DNA from: Bacillus sp. T3
GTDB taxonomy: Bacteria > Bacillota > Bacilli > Bacillales > Cytobacillaceae
DNA: 64,000 bases
Direction of reading: 5' to 3'
NCBI RefSeq assembly: GCF_033449965.1
Contig: NZ_CP137761.1
Span: forward strand, 1,488,001-1,552,000
The position numbers and the translations under genes were made by a program. Under the pieces are notes generated by a model. That model was given only the letters and a program-made list of their open reading frames with translations, had not been told where the DNA came from and made no database searches. The stretch's first letter is position 1, and every line of letters begins with the position of its first letter. Of the stretch, positions 48,584 through 58,313 are shown piece by piece.

Positions 48584-50370
48584 TGTTCTGGCGTAGTGTA
48601 GTCGGTAAACTGTGGTTTACTATTCTTTTCCTTGTTTCATTTGTATTGTTCATTCTCACAGTGATGCAGCTTGAATTCTTTGATAATTATCATATAGACC
48701 AAACCAAAAACGGGTTGGAAAAGACTGCGATTCAAATTTCAAATATTTTGGAGAAACATGATGAGATTGGTCAGGAACTAGGTCTGGATATTGCTATGGA
48801 ATTAGTGGATAAGAACTCAAGTGCAGTCGTCATCTACGATGCAAACCATTATTACTACTCTCCAAATACGGAGCCTTCTGATAAACTGTCGATATCATTT
48901 ATTTTGAAGGACAAAGATTTTTCAAAAGTGTTTAACGAGGAAACCATCGTTAAACAAATTTCGTCAGTAGAAAATAATTCAAAGAGTAATGTGGATGGCT
49001 CACAAATACTAGTAATAGGTGTTCCTTTTCTAACTAAAACTGGAGAGAACGGCGCTGTTTTCATTTATCAACCATTAGAAGTAATGCAAGAGACTACTCA
49101 GACAACAACGAAATTTATTTTGTTGGCTGCAGGAGTTGCAATCATTTTAACAACGATCTTTGCTTTCTTCTTATCTACACGAATTACAGCTCCACTCAGA
49201 AAAATGCGTGAAGCAGCATTCGAGGTAGCTAGGGGAAAGTTTGATACAAAGGTACCAATCCTTTCTCACGATGAAATTGGTGAGTTAGCTACAGCTTTTA
49301 ATCAGATGGGTAGACAATTAAAGTTTAATATGAATGCCCTAAGCCAAGAAAAAGAGCAGCTAGCTAGTATTTTAAGCAGTATGGCCGACGGGGTTATAAC
49401 CTTTAATCGGGATGGGACTATTCTTATTACCAATCCTCCTGCAGAACTGTTTTTGCAGAATTGGTATTATGATCAAAATGAATCAAGTTCCAATATTGAA
49501 GCCGTGCCATCAGAGGTAATGGAGTTATTTCAATTGGCAGTTAATACCGAGCAAGAACAGATTGGAGAGGTTTCCGTCCAAGGACTTTCTTGGGTTATTA
49601 TTGTCAGTCCGTTATATAACAATAAATTCATCCGTGGAGCCGTGGCGGTTATCCGTGATATGACAGAGGAAAGAAGACTTGATAAGCTCCGTCAGGATTT
49701 TATTGCCAATGTTTCTCATGAACTTAGGACACCGATATCAATGATGCAGGGTTACAGTGAAGCAATCGTAGATGATATTGCGGGGACAGATGAAGAAAAG
49801 AAAGATTTTGCAAGAGTCATTTATGATGAATCATTAAGAATGGGGAGACTGGTTAATGAATTGTTAGACCTTGCGAGAATGGAAGCAGGTCATATTCAAT
49901 TAAGTGTTGAACCGATAGAATTTCAACCATATATTAATAGAATCATTCGGAAGTTCCAAGGGTTAGCAAAAGAAAAAGGTATCACCTTAAACGTTGAAAT
50001 GAAAAATGAGGCGGAACTGATTATGATTGATCCAGATCGGTTTGAACAGGTGTTAACCAATTTAATTGATAACGGTATTCGACATACCCCCAGCGGTGGC
50101 ACCGTTTCTGTAATGGAGAAAAGTGATGAACGTGGCCATTTTGTTGAAGTTATTGATACAGGATCCGGAATACCTGATGAGGATATCCCTTTTGTTTTTG
50201 AGCGTTTTTACAAGGCTGATAAGGCAAGAACAAGAGGTCGCTCTGGTACGGGCTTAGGATTAGCCATTGCTAAGAATATTATTAATGCCCATAAGGGTCA
50301 AATAACCGTTCAGAGTAAGCAAGGACGTGGAACGACATTTTCAGTTTTTCTCCCGCGAAATAATGATTAA
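48580..50370 (+). CDS. resE: Sensor histidine kinase ResE
   Basis: A 596-aa membrane kinase partnered with ResD. Order: helix ~8-28, extracytoplasmic sensor (~30-168), helix ~172-195, HAMP (~197-248), PAS (~258-370), HisKA with the phospho-His in NVSHELRTP (~381-389), and HATPase with N box, DTGSGIPDEDI and GRSGTGLGLAIAKN. ATG codons at 48580 and 48583 are both possible; the B. subtilis protein resembles the shorter form. Confidence 0.94.
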   Translation: MMFWRSVVGKLWFTILFLVSFVLFILTVMQLEFFDNYHIDQTKNGLEKTAIQISNILEKHDEIGQELGLDIAMELVDKNSSAVVIYDANHYYYSPNTEPSDKLSISFILKDKDFSKVFNEETIVKQISSVENNSKSNVDGSQILVIGVPFLTKTGENGAVFIYQPLEVMQETTQTTTKFILLAAGVAIILTTIFAFFLSTRITAPLRKMREAAFEVARGKFDTKVPILSHDEIGELATAFNQMGRQLKFNMNALSQEKEQLASILSSMADGVITFNRDGTILITNPPAELFLQNWYYDQNESSSNIEAVPSEVMELFQLAVNTEQEQIGEVSVQGLSWVIIVSPLYNNKFIRGAVAVIRDMTEERRLDKLRQDFIANVSHELRTPISMMQGYSEAIVDDIAGTDEEKKDFARVIYDESLRMGRLVNELLDLARMEAGHIQLSVEPIEFQPYINRIIRKFQGLAKEKGITLNVEMKNEAELIMIDPDRFEQVLTNLIDNGIRHTPSGGTVSVMEKSDERGHFVEVIDTGSGIPDEDIPFVFERFYKADKARTRGRSGTGLGLAIAKNIINAHKGQITVQSKQGRGTTFSVFLPRNND

Positions 50371-50428
50371 CTTGAGGTTTTATGCCGATTGTTCTTGATA
50401 CACGAGAAACAATTCATGAAATAATATG

Positions 50429-50457
50429 AACCTATCCTAATTGGGATAGGTTTTTTT
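50429..50457 (+). terminator. terminator of resDE
   Basis: AACCTATCC and GGATAGGTT form a 9-bp stem with a short loop and seven Ts. Confidence 0.9.
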
Positions 50458-50526
50458 AGTGGATTTTTAAGGGGAAATGTCGAAAAATTTCTTCCATTTT
50501 TTTTATTAACACCCTATAGTAAAGGA

Positions 50527-50553
50527 TGAAACTTTTTATCATTATTTGCCGAC
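50527..50553 (+). promoter_or_regulatory. ECF-type autoregulated promoter of sigX
   Basis: TGAAAC (50527-50532), a 17-bp spacer and CGAC (50550-50553). This is the extracytoplasmic-function form (AAC / CGAC) recognised by SigX and SigW, placed just ahead of sigX. Confidence 0.7.
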
Positions 50554-50583
50554 TAATAAAATGAACGGGGAGGGAAGTATTGA

Positions 50584-51117
50584 ATGGACTCCGTTTTTGT
50601 AGATTTATATACAAAATATCATCATGATGTGTTCCAGTTTCTTTTTTACATGGTAAGAAGTCGTGAACAGGCAGAGGATCTTGTTCAGGAGGTTTATATA
50701 AGGGTTTATAAATCCTATCATCGGTTTGAAGGCAAAAGCAGTGAAAAAACCTGGCTTTTTTCGATTGCTCGGAATGTAGCCATTGATCATTTCCGTAAGC
50801 AAAAGGGCTGGAAACAGAGAATAATTGAAACGTTTGAAGGTACTACATTTCAACTAAAGGATGAGCATCCCATTCCTGAGGAAATAGCTTTGCAAAAGGA
50901 GGAGCTTCAACTTATGTACCGTTGTCTTGATCTTTGTACAATCGATCAACGAATGGTCTTAGTGATGCGCTATATTCATGATCTCTCGATTGCTGAAACA
51001 GCCAAAGTTTTAAATTGGTCAGAAGGAAAAGTAAAAACGACGCAGCATCGTGCCTTAAAAGCATTGAAAAAATATATGGTAGATGTAGAAGTAAAGGAGG
51101 GATTCGTGCGTGAATAA
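50584..51117 (+). CDS. sigX: ECF RNA polymerase sigma factor SigX
   Basis: A 177-aa two-domain sigma factor. Region 2 contains FLFYMVRSREQAEDLVQEVYIRVYKS (~20-45) and region 4 contains SIAETAKVLNWSEGKVKTTQHRAL (~138-161). SigX responds to envelope stress and controls surface charge genes in B. subtilis. GGGGAGGG precedes the ATG. It overlaps its anti-sigma gene by 8 nt, and an ECF promoter lies upstream. Confidence 0.92.
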   Translation: MDSVFVDLYTKYHHDVFQFLFYMVRSREQAEDLVQEVYIRVYKSYHRFEGKSSEKTWLFSIARNVAIDHFRKQKGWKQRIIETFEGTTFQLKDEHPIPEEIALQKEELQLMYRCLDLCTIDQRMVLVMRYIHDLSIAETAKVLNWSEGKVKTTQHRALKALKKYMVDVEVKEGFVRE

Positions 51118-52345
51118 GTCCAATTGGAATGAAGAACAACTTAAAGAGCTTTTACGTACGATGCCAAAAATAAAGGACAATCGAAATCCCGAATACATCT
51201 ATGAACATATATCGAAAAAGCGAAATAAGCGAAAAGAAAAAGGAACCTGGTTGGTGCCAGGATTTGCAAGTTTAGTTGCGATTATTCTATTTGTTTTATT
51301 CAACGCAAATTTTGTTAAATATGAAGATAAACGTGAAAATGAATTAAGCCTACAATCAAATGCAACCGACGACCACGCTGAAGTAAGCATGAAAACGGAA
51401 CAGATATCCCCAGAACGAGCTGAACAGACTACTCAGAATGAACCAGCCAATAAAACCAATCTATCTGAGCAAACGACGAAGTCAACAGAACAATTTGAAT
51501 TGATGACGGCAAGTGAAACACCTAAAACAGCGGTATATTCAGACGATCTTCAAGGCAAAGAGGTCATTACTTATGGGCTATCTGTTAAAAATAAAGATAA
51601 TATTGTTCCGGTCAGTTTGATCGTCAATAAAGAGCAATCAAAAAGCTGGTTTGATCAGTATCTGGAAAACATGCCGAGAATAACGGAGGAAACGTGGGGG
51701 GGAAGTGAGTATTATCCCTTAAATGGAACACTATCGTTTGACCTAGAACAAAAAGCAATTAATCTAGATTTGCCGATTGACCATCAATACGGCGTAACAG
51801 AGTCAGAAGGATCCCGACTTTTTAATTCTTTAATAACAGCGTTTCGTGGGCGAAGTGATGTAGACAAAATTACCTTCTCAACGGCACATCATCCAGGTGT
51901 CTCTTTTGAGAAAAAAATAGTAAAACAAATTGATCTTACGTCAGAGCGAATAAACCGCAAGCCATATTTTCTCCTCTATCAAGAAAAGAATGCACAACCG
52001 CTATTTGTACCAGCGAATGAATCGGCTACAACGATTGATGATGCATTAACAATGATGCAAAATGAGGTCCCAATACAAGGGTTAGCCCCATCTATACCAA
52101 AGGAATTACGATTTGAAAAAATTTCTATAGCCAACGGTTATTTAACAGTATATATAAGTAATCGAACTGATGTTCCGCAGTCAGCTGAAATGAATTATGC
52201 GATTGAAGCCATATTATTGTCTGCAAAGGAATTTGGATTTTCGACGGTCGAATTCAAACATGCAAAAACTGAAAAGGTTGGATCGTTCCCATTTAATAAG
52301 CCGATAGAGGTACCAATCGCAGCAAATAAATATGAAATGGAGTAA
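51110..52345 (+). CDS. rsiX: Anti-sigma-X factor RsiX
   Basis: A 411-aa membrane-bound anti-sigma factor. Start GTG 51110 has AAAGGAGGG upstream. The short cytoplasmic part (1-45) binds SigX, one helix spans ~46-64 (LVPGFASLVAIILFVLF), and the rest is outside: a Ser/Thr/Gln-rich linker (~75-130) and a C-terminal GerMN-like region. It is about 40 residues longer than the B. subtilis protein, in the linker. Overlap with sigX suggests coupled translation. Confidence 0.88.
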   Translation: MNKSNWNEEQLKELLRTMPKIKDNRNPEYIYEHISKKRNKRKEKGTWLVPGFASLVAIILFVLFNANFVKYEDKRENELSLQSNATDDHAEVSMKTEQISPERAEQTTQNEPANKTNLSEQTTKSTEQFELMTASETPKTAVYSDDLQGKEVITYGLSVKNKDNIVPVSLIVNKEQSKSWFDQYLENMPRITEETWGGSEYYPLNGTLSFDLEQKAINLDLPIDHQYGVTESEGSRLFNSLITAFRGRSDVDKITFSTAHHPGVSFEKKIVKQIDLTSERINRKPYFLLYQEKNAQPLFVPANESATTIDDALTMMQNEVPIQGLAPSIPKELRFEKISIANGYLTVYISNRTDVPQSAEMNYAIEAILLSAKEFGFSTVEFKHAKTEKVGSFPFNKPIEVPIAANKYEME

Positions 52346-52348
52346 CTA

Positions 52349-52376
52349 GAGGTTGGCTTTAGCCAATCTCTTTTTG
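52349..52376 (+). terminator. terminator of sigX-rsiX
   Basis: GAGGTTGGC and GCCAATCTC pair around TTTA with one G-U or mismatch, followed by TTTTT. Confidence 0.8.
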
Positions 52377-52487
52377 TATTTTACATGCATAAAAAAACAA
52401 TTCTCCTCCAAATAATAACAAGGTGTTTAAAAAAGTAAGTTCATTGAACACTAGAGGCAATGGGGAAAAATAGTAAGGAGGATCAGA

Positions 52488-53399
52488 ATGCAAGGGATAA
52501 GGAAATTGCTGTGGATAGCCGGAAAACTGATGCTATCGAGCAGCTTGTTTTTATTTGGAGGAAAACATTCAGAGGCAGCGCAAGGTCAAACAATAAGAGG
52601 ACAAACAGTGAATTGGATTTGGCCATCTAATGGGGTTATTACTGATGTATTTGGGACTAGAAAAGGGGTACATAAAGGCATCGATATTGCAGGAGGAGCA
52701 GGTTCACCGATCTTTGCAGTGGATGATGGTGTTGTAAGTAAGTCATATTACTCAGACACATATGGGAATGTTGTGTTTATCAAACATAAAAATCTATTTG
52801 AAACCGTGTATGCCCATTTAAAATCTCGTAATGTAACAGAAGGTGCAATGGTTAAACAAGGTGATATGATTGGGAAAATGGGGAATACTGGTGATTCATC
52901 AGGGGTCCATTTGCATTTTGAAATCCATCAAAATGAATGGACGTATGACAAACAAAATGCGATTGATCCAATCCTTGCGTTTGGTGATGTTAAAGTGGGC
53001 AATACAGTTGCTGCGAATGTGTCAAATGCCCTTGAAGTTTCGGGTTCAACACATGGAGAAATTCAAGTGGGCACAAATCCACAAGCGAAACAGCCGGTAG
53101 GTTTGGACCAAAGCAGGGTTCATGTTGTCCAAGCAGGAGATACGCTTTCGGCGATTGCAAAACAGTATGGTACTACAGTTAACGCACTATCTGTAACCAA
53201 TCATCTACATAACGATAAAATTGTGCAGAATCAACGGCTTTCAATTGATTCTCCAAATAATCATCGATATGTTGTGCAACAGGGAGATACGTTAACTTCT
53301 ATATCTCATAAAACAAAAACTTCAATCGAAAACCTAAAAAGCTGGAACCAACTAACCTCAGATATTATCATCCCAAAGCAGGTATTAGTGGTTCAATAA
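52488..53399 (+). CDS. M23 family peptidase with two LysM domains
   Basis: A 303-aa secreted cell-wall hydrolase. Signal peptide ~1-31 (KLMLSSSLFLFGG..AEA type cleavage). The M23 (LytM) endopeptidase domain (~43-160) has the zinc ligands in HKGIDIA near 62-68 and HLHFE near 137-141. Two C-terminal LysM repeats (~205-250 and ~258-302; VHVVQAGDTLSAIAKQYG, YVVQQGDTLTSI) bind peptidoglycan. AAGGAGG precedes the ATG. Substrate bond not known. It is not part of the flanking operons. Confidence 0.88.
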   Translation: MQGIRKLLWIAGKLMLSSSLFLFGGKHSEAAQGQTIRGQTVNWIWPSNGVITDVFGTRKGVHKGIDIAGGAGSPIFAVDDGVVSKSYYSDTYGNVVFIKHKNLFETVYAHLKSRNVTEGAMVKQGDMIGKMGNTGDSSGVHLHFEIHQNEWTYDKQNAIDPILAFGDVKVGNTVAANVSNALEVSGSTHGEIQVGTNPQAKQPVGLDQSRVHVVQAGDTLSAIAKQYGTTVNALSVTNHLHNDKIVQNQRLSIDSPNNHRYVVQQGDTLTSISHKTKTSIENLKSWNQLTSDIIIPKQVLVVQ

Positions 53400-53412
53400 T
53401 AACCGTAAAAAT

Positions 53413-53447
53413 AGCCCTGTTATATCATTTAGGTGATAAACAGGGCT
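53413..53447. terminator. Bidirectional terminator, M23 gene and serA
   Basis: AGCCCTGTT and AACAGGGCT form a 9-bp stem. The minus strand continues ATTTTTAC, so it suits serA best. Confidence 0.85.
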
Positions 53448-53458
53448 GTGTTTGCTAA

Positions 53459-55033
53459 TTAAAGTGTAATTCGTCGTGCGTTGACAATATCGCCATTGTT
53501 CAACAGATTATTTATTAGGTCGTCTGTTAGCGGTTTATCAGACGATAATACCATTACAGCTTCTCCGCCAGCTTCTTTTCGACCAACCTGCATGGTGGCG
53601 ATGTTCACTTCATGGTCGCCTAAAATCTTACCTACGCGACCGATGACTCCAGGACGATCCATATGCTTAATAACTAGTAAATTTCCTTCAGGTAGGAAGT
53701 CAATATTAAAGCCATTTAAATTCACGATTCTCGGTCCGTAATGTTCAATGTAAGTTCCTCTTACAATAAAGTCTTGGTTATCACCTTTAACCGTTACAGA
53801 CACACTATTACCATAACCAAAGGTATTGGTTCCTAGTTTTTCTCCAACTGTTATTCCGCGCTCCTTGGCAATCAGAAGAGCGTTGATTTCGTTTACGGCT
53901 ACGTCGACACGATTTGTAAAGAAGCCTGAAAGAATCGCTTTCGTTAAATAGGAAATTTCTAAATCATTAACCGTTCCGGCATAGGTAACGGAGATTTCAT
54001 TTACACCTTCTTTCACACACTGTGAAATGGTAGAACCTAACTGCTTGCATAAATGGTGGAATGGTTGTATTTTTTGGAAAATATCCTTTGACATGGATGG
54101 TAGATTAATAGCATTGGCAACAGGTTTATCCTCTAAAAATAAGCGAACCTCTTTTGCGACCTGAATTGCTACATTGAGCTGTGCTTCATTTGTTGATGCA
54201 CCTAAATGTGGTGTGAAAATAATATTATCAAATTTGAATAATGGATGCTCTCCAGGAGGCTCCGTTACAAATACATCTAATGCGGCTCCTGCAACATGAC
54301 CATTGCCGAGATAAGTGGCCAATGCGTTTTCATCGATAATACCACCACGTGCGCAATTCAGAAGATAAACGCCCTTTTTTGTTTTCGCTAATGTCTTTTC
54401 GTTGAGTAGTCCCTTCGTTTCAGGGGTAAGTGGAGTATGTACTGTTATGATATCGGCGCTCTCTAATACTTCTTCTAATGTACAGGATGCAACCCCAAGC
54501 TGAGTGGCACGTTCTTTAGTTAGAAATGGATCAAAGACGTTTACGGACATTCCAAATACTCTGGCTCGTTTAGCTATTTCAGAACCAATTCTTCCCATGC
54601 CAACGATACCTAATGTTTTGCCATATAATTCGGTACCAACAAAGTCATTGCGTTTCCATTCCAATTTTTTCACGGATTCATAAGCTTGCGGAATTTTTCT
54701 CATTAAAGATGCCATCATTGCAAACGTATGCTCCGCAGTTGAAATCGTGTTCCCATCAGGGGCGTTGATGACCATAATTCCTCTTCTAGTAGCTGCTTGA
54801 ATATCAATATTGTCTACTCCCACACCTGCGCGGCCAACAATTTTTAAATTCGGCATTTTATCCATTAATTCTTCTGTAACTTTAGTAGCACTTCGAACTA
54901 ATAATGCATCAATTTGATTAAGTTGGACATCAGGATCTGTAGCTTTTTTTTGGATAATATTTGCATCAGCCATGTCTAACAAGGGCTGTAATCCAACTTC
55001 GTTAATAGCATCGGAAACCAATATTTGGTACAT
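53459..55033 (-). CDS. serA: D-3-phosphoglycerate dehydrogenase
   Basis: A 524-aa enzyme that oxidises 3-phosphoglycerate, the first step of serine synthesis. I take ATG 55033 (MYQILVSDAINEVG); ATG 55042 is an alternative, three codons longer. The N-terminal substrate domain, the NAD motif GMGRIGSEIAKRA near 146-158, R in NCARGGIIDE and H in FTPHLGAS are intact. An intervening ASB domain (~320-440) and a C-terminal ACT domain (~450-524) show allosteric control. Located alone between convergent and divergent neighbours. Confidence 0.94.
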   Translation of the reverse strand: MYQILVSDAINEVGLQPLLDMADANIIQKKATDPDVQLNQIDALLVRSATKVTEELMDKMPNLKIVGRAGVGVDNIDIQAATRRGIMVINAPDGNTISTAEHTFAMMASLMRKIPQAYESVKKLEWKRNDFVGTELYGKTLGIVGMGRIGSEIAKRARVFGMSVNVFDPFLTKERATQLGVASCTLEEVLESADIITVHTPLTPETKGLLNEKTLAKTKKGVYLLNCARGGIIDENALATYLGNGHVAGAALDVFVTEPPGEHPLFKFDNIIFTPHLGASTNEAQLNVAIQVAKEVRLFLEDKPVANAINLPSMSKDIFQKIQPFHHLCKQLGSTISQCVKEGVNEISVTYAGTVNDLEISYLTKAILSGFFTNRVDVAVNEINALLIAKERGITVGEKLGTNTFGYGNSVSVTVKGDNQDFIVRGTYIEHYGPRIVNLNGFNIDFLPEGNLLVIKHMDRPGVIGRVGKILGDHEVNIATMQVGRKEAGGEAVMVLSSDKPLTDDLINNLLNNGDIVNARRITL

Positions 55034-55183
55034 ATTTTTCATCTACCTTCCGTTTAGTATAGGAGCAATTTTCAGATATTTTACTAAAATAATGATAGTG
55101 TGTCAATTTGCCTTAGAAGAGCTTAAAAAGTGCAAAATGTGGTTGGTGAGTATATTCCTGGGGATTCAAAAATCAATTACATA

Positions 55184-55213
55184 GAAAAACCTCTTCGAAT
55201 AGTGAAGAGGTTT
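55184..55213 (-). terminator. terminator of fer
   Basis: On the minus strand AAACCTCTTC and GAAGAGGTTT form a 10-bp stem followed by TTCTAT. Confidence 0.85.
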
Positions 55214-55232
55214 CTCAGCGAGTTAGATCCTA

Positions 55233-55481
55233 TTATTCAAACTTTGTAGCGTCTCCATCGAATGCTTCGTCAGCAACTTTAATAGAATCAGTTGGACAGC
55301 CTTCAAATGCATCCATCATGTCATCAATTAGGACTTCTGGAATTTCAACGATACCTTGGTTATCGTCAAGAGTTACGAATGCAATACCTTCATCATCATA
55401 ATCGTAGATATCTGGTGCTGCAGCTCCACATGCACCACAAGCGATGCAAGTTTCTTTGTCAACAATAGTGTATTTCGCCAT
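55233..55481 (-). CDS. fer: Ferredoxin (single [4Fe-4S] cluster)
   Basis: An 82-aa acidic electron carrier. The cluster ligands are C-I-A-C-G-A-C near residues 12-18 and a distant CP in EGCPTDSI near 61-62, so one [4Fe-4S] cluster. AGGAGG precedes the ATG. In B. subtilis fer lies beside the ypbB-recQ operon and serves cytochrome P450 and desaturase-type partners; here too it is divergent from ypbB. Confidence 0.93.
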   Translation of the reverse strand: MAKYTIVDKETCIACGACGAAAPDIYDYDDEGIAFVTLDDNQGIVEIPEVLIDDMMDAFEGCPTDSIKVADEAFDGDATKFE

Positions 55482-55757
55482 GAAAAAAAACCTCCCAATT
55501 AGTTCAACAAAAATTTAAAGATCTTCCATATGTAATGGAAAGCGTTCCCTACTCTATTTTAAAACTGTGAGACCAACTTTTCAATAGGAAAATAAATTAG
55601 AATACGGATTCATCAAGAATGCACCTGTGTTTGATCAAAGGTTTAACCATCTATCCCTTTTCATGTTAAAATAAACATAATTATACTTTACATTACATTT
55701 TCCTGAAATACTAACGGTCTACTTTATTCAATCGAATTCAAAGGGGAAGGAATGTTT

Positions 55758-56816
55758 GTGACTTATCTCGAAACCGTCATTCTCTATTGTTTAAATCAAA
55801 TTGATAATGAAAGAAGTATTTCTTCCGTTTTTCATCTTCTAAATGGAAAGAAATCCTCGCAAACCATTCAAGATGCTCATTTCTTTAAACTGGAACATCT
55901 TTTTCAAACATTCCCATTTTTAGGACGAGATGACTTTAAGAGTAAAATTTTATTATGCAGTCAAATGGATTGGGTGTCTGAAACATCCGACCAGCATTAT
56001 CATGTAACAACTGAAGGAAAGGCTGTATTAGCCAAAGAAATGGTAGAAAAACCGCTCCCGGCTTTTTTGAATGGCTGGAAGTACCATTCGTTAACCTCTG
56101 TTTTTTGGGAAAGACTGTCCTTATTAGTTCAGGTATGCTCGAACCTAATCCATCATCATACAGAATATTTTCCTATTCAACGTAAGTCGGATGTACAGAT
56201 TTGGGTAAAATTGTTCTTGCAGCAAAAGACGAAAGATCGACAAGCGTTAGCTTCCGAGCTTTACAATGAAATCATTTCCTGTTTGGATTCAGAGCCGACA
56301 CTTGACCCTTCCATCCTAGTCATTCGGTTTACTGGGCACAAAAGATTTGGATTAACTGGCGTACAAGCGGCACATGAATTAAATTACGAGCCAAGTTATT
56401 ATCATCTGCAATTTCTAAATATCATTCATTATATGATCGATGAGATTCACCAAAGACCTACAAAATATCCATTACTTAAATCGATCATGTCTGACTTAAG
56501 TCAGCCTTCGTCCTTTACGATTTCCACTAGTAAAACCTATCATTTTATAAAACAAGGATTTAACTTAAATGAAATCGCAAATATAAGGAAATTAAAAAGA
56601 AGTACAGTCGAGGATCACCTCGTCGAAATTGCATTAATGGATAAAACGTTCGATATCTCCAACTTGGTCCCAATGGAAAAACAAAAAATGATAATGGATG
56701 CAGCAGAACAGTCTCCTTCAAAGCAATTGAAGTTAATTCGCGAATGGACCGATGGAGCGAGTTACTTTGAAATTAGGCTTGTTTTAGCGAAATACGGTGA
56801 TTCGAAATGGAATTGA
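55758..56816 (+). CDS. ypbB: Helix-turn-helix domain-containing protein (YpbB)
   Basis: A 352-aa protein. GTG 55758 lies 8 nt after GGGGAAGGA and gives MTYLETVILYCL, similar to the B. subtilis start; ATG 55752 is too close to the ribosome site. The C-terminal part has a helix-turn-helix (FIKQGFNLNEIANIRKLKRSTVEDHL, ~260-285) like the HTH at the end of RecQ-type proteins. It overlaps recQ by 10 nt, so it may work with the helicase. Confidence 0.85.
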   Translation: MTYLETVILYCLNQIDNERSISSVFHLLNGKKSSQTIQDAHFFKLEHLFQTFPFLGRDDFKSKILLCSQMDWVSETSDQHYHVTTEGKAVLAKEMVEKPLPAFLNGWKYHSLTSVFWERLSLLVQVCSNLIHHHTEYFPIQRKSDVQIWVKLFLQQKTKDRQALASELYNEIISCLDSEPTLDPSILVIRFTGHKRFGLTGVQAAHELNYEPSYYHLQFLNIIHYMIDEIHQRPTKYPLLKSIMSDLSQPSSFTISTSKTYHFIKQGFNLNEIANIRKLKRSTVEDHLVEIALMDKTFDISNLVPMEKQKMIMDAAEQSPSKQLKLIREWTDGASYFEIRLVLAKYGDSKWN

Positions 56817-58300
56817 TCTCGACATTAAAAAAACACTTTCAATATGAGGCCTTTAGGGAAGGACAAGAGGACGTTATTCGTTCCGTGCTCGATGGGAACG
56901 ACACGTTAGCGATGCTGCCGACGGGTACTGGAAAATCCTTGTGTTACCAACTTCCAGGCTATTTCGTACAGGGCAAGATCCTCATTGTCTCTCCTTTATT
57001 ATCACTAATGCAAGACCAAGTGGAACAAATGAAGATGAAAGGGGAAAAAAGGGTTATTGCCATTAATTCCTTTTTAACTCCAGCTCAAAAAAAAGCAGCC
57101 TTATCAAATCTAGGTCATTACAAATTTATTTTTATATCACCGGAAATGTTAGGGTTAGAATCAATTTTGAATACTTTAAAACAACACTCGATTTCATTAT
57201 TTGTTATCGATGAAGCCCACTGTATCTCGCAATGGGGCTATGATTTTCGACCGAACTATTTAAAACTAGGCACTATTCGGAAAATAATTGGAAATCCAGT
57301 GACGCTAGCTCTAACAGCAACTGCAACAAAAGAGGTTAGACAGGATATTAAAGCTTCACTTGAACTGAATGCCTGTAATGAAATTATTTACTCAGTCAAT
57401 CGCCCAAATATTGCATTTAAGATCGAACGGCTATCGGACCATTCTGAAAAAGGAACTCGAGTCGCACAGCTAGTGCAACAGTTACAGGGGCCAGGAATTA
57501 TTTATTTCTCCAGTAAAAGGTTAGCAGAAGCTACTGCGGAGTTTTTACAAACCAACGGGAACTTAAATGTGATGGCTTATCATGGCGGAATGGAGCAGGA
57601 GCAACGAATCTTAATTCAACAACAGTTTCTTAATAATCAACTTGATGTTATTTGTGCAACTAGCGCATTTGGTATGGGGGTAAATAAAGACAACATTCGT
57701 TTTATTATTCACTATCATATGCCTTTACAAATGGAATCCTATTTACAGGAAATCGGCCGAGCTGGAAGAGATGGGAAGAAAAGCATTGCGATTCTCCTTT
57801 ATGTAGCTGGAGATGAAGGGCTTGCTTTCAATTTGGCTGAAGCAGAGCTACCATCCAAAGAGCAAATTGAGTTTTTTGCTAATATGGCTAAATCTAGTCC
57901 AATCGGTAGTGCTGCAAATTCACGAAATGAGTTGAAACAATACGCGGGATTTACTGACAACCAATGGCGAATCATCACTGATTTTCTTGAGCAATCTGCC
58001 TTGAAAAAGGTCGAAGAGGAAACTTCTTTCACGACCTTACTAGCATACGTCGAGGAACGGCTCGCAATTAAACGTGGAAACATCCTGTCAATGTCCCAAT
58101 TTATTCAGTCTGAAGAATGCCGAAGGAAAATGGTTCTTCGCTATTTCGAAGAACCATGCGATTTAATCCATATGGAGTATTGTTGTGATTGTTGTGGATT
58201 AGATTTATCCAACTTTTACAAATCCGTTTCATCAAAAAATAAAACAATAGACCAAGTATTTGATTGGAAACAATATTTGTCCCAAATTTTACTAAAATAA
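56807..58300 (+). CDS. recQ: ATP-dependent DNA helicase RecQ
   Basis: A 497-aa 3'-5' SF2 helicase for DNA repair. Motif I LPTGTGKSLCYQLPG near 38-52, motif II DEAHCISQWGYDFRP near 128-142 (with the aromatic loop), motif III LALTATA, motif VI QEIGRAGRDGK near 315-325. The zinc-binding cysteines (C-R-R.., CCDCCG near 462-466) are partly kept; no separate HRDC domain, as in the short Bacillus RecQ form. Starts inside the end of ypbB. Confidence 0.93.
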   Translation: MELISTLKKHFQYEAFREGQEDVIRSVLDGNDTLAMLPTGTGKSLCYQLPGYFVQGKILIVSPLLSLMQDQVEQMKMKGEKRVIAINSFLTPAQKKAALSNLGHYKFIFISPEMLGLESILNTLKQHSISLFVIDEAHCISQWGYDFRPNYLKLGTIRKIIGNPVTLALTATATKEVRQDIKASLELNACNEIIYSVNRPNIAFKIERLSDHSEKGTRVAQLVQQLQGPGIIYFSSKRLAEATAEFLQTNGNLNVMAYHGGMEQEQRILIQQQFLNNQLDVICATSAFGMGVNKDNIRFIIHYHMPLQMESYLQEIGRAGRDGKKSIAILLYVAGDEGLAFNLAEAELPSKEQIEFFANMAKSSPIGSAANSRNELKQYAGFTDNQWRIITDFLEQSALKKVEEETSFTTLLAYVEERLAIKRGNILSMSQFIQSEECRRKMVLRYFEEPCDLIHMEYCCDCCGLDLSNFYKSVSSKNKTIDQVFDWKQYLSQILLK

Positions 58301-58313
58301 GTGAGAAAAAACT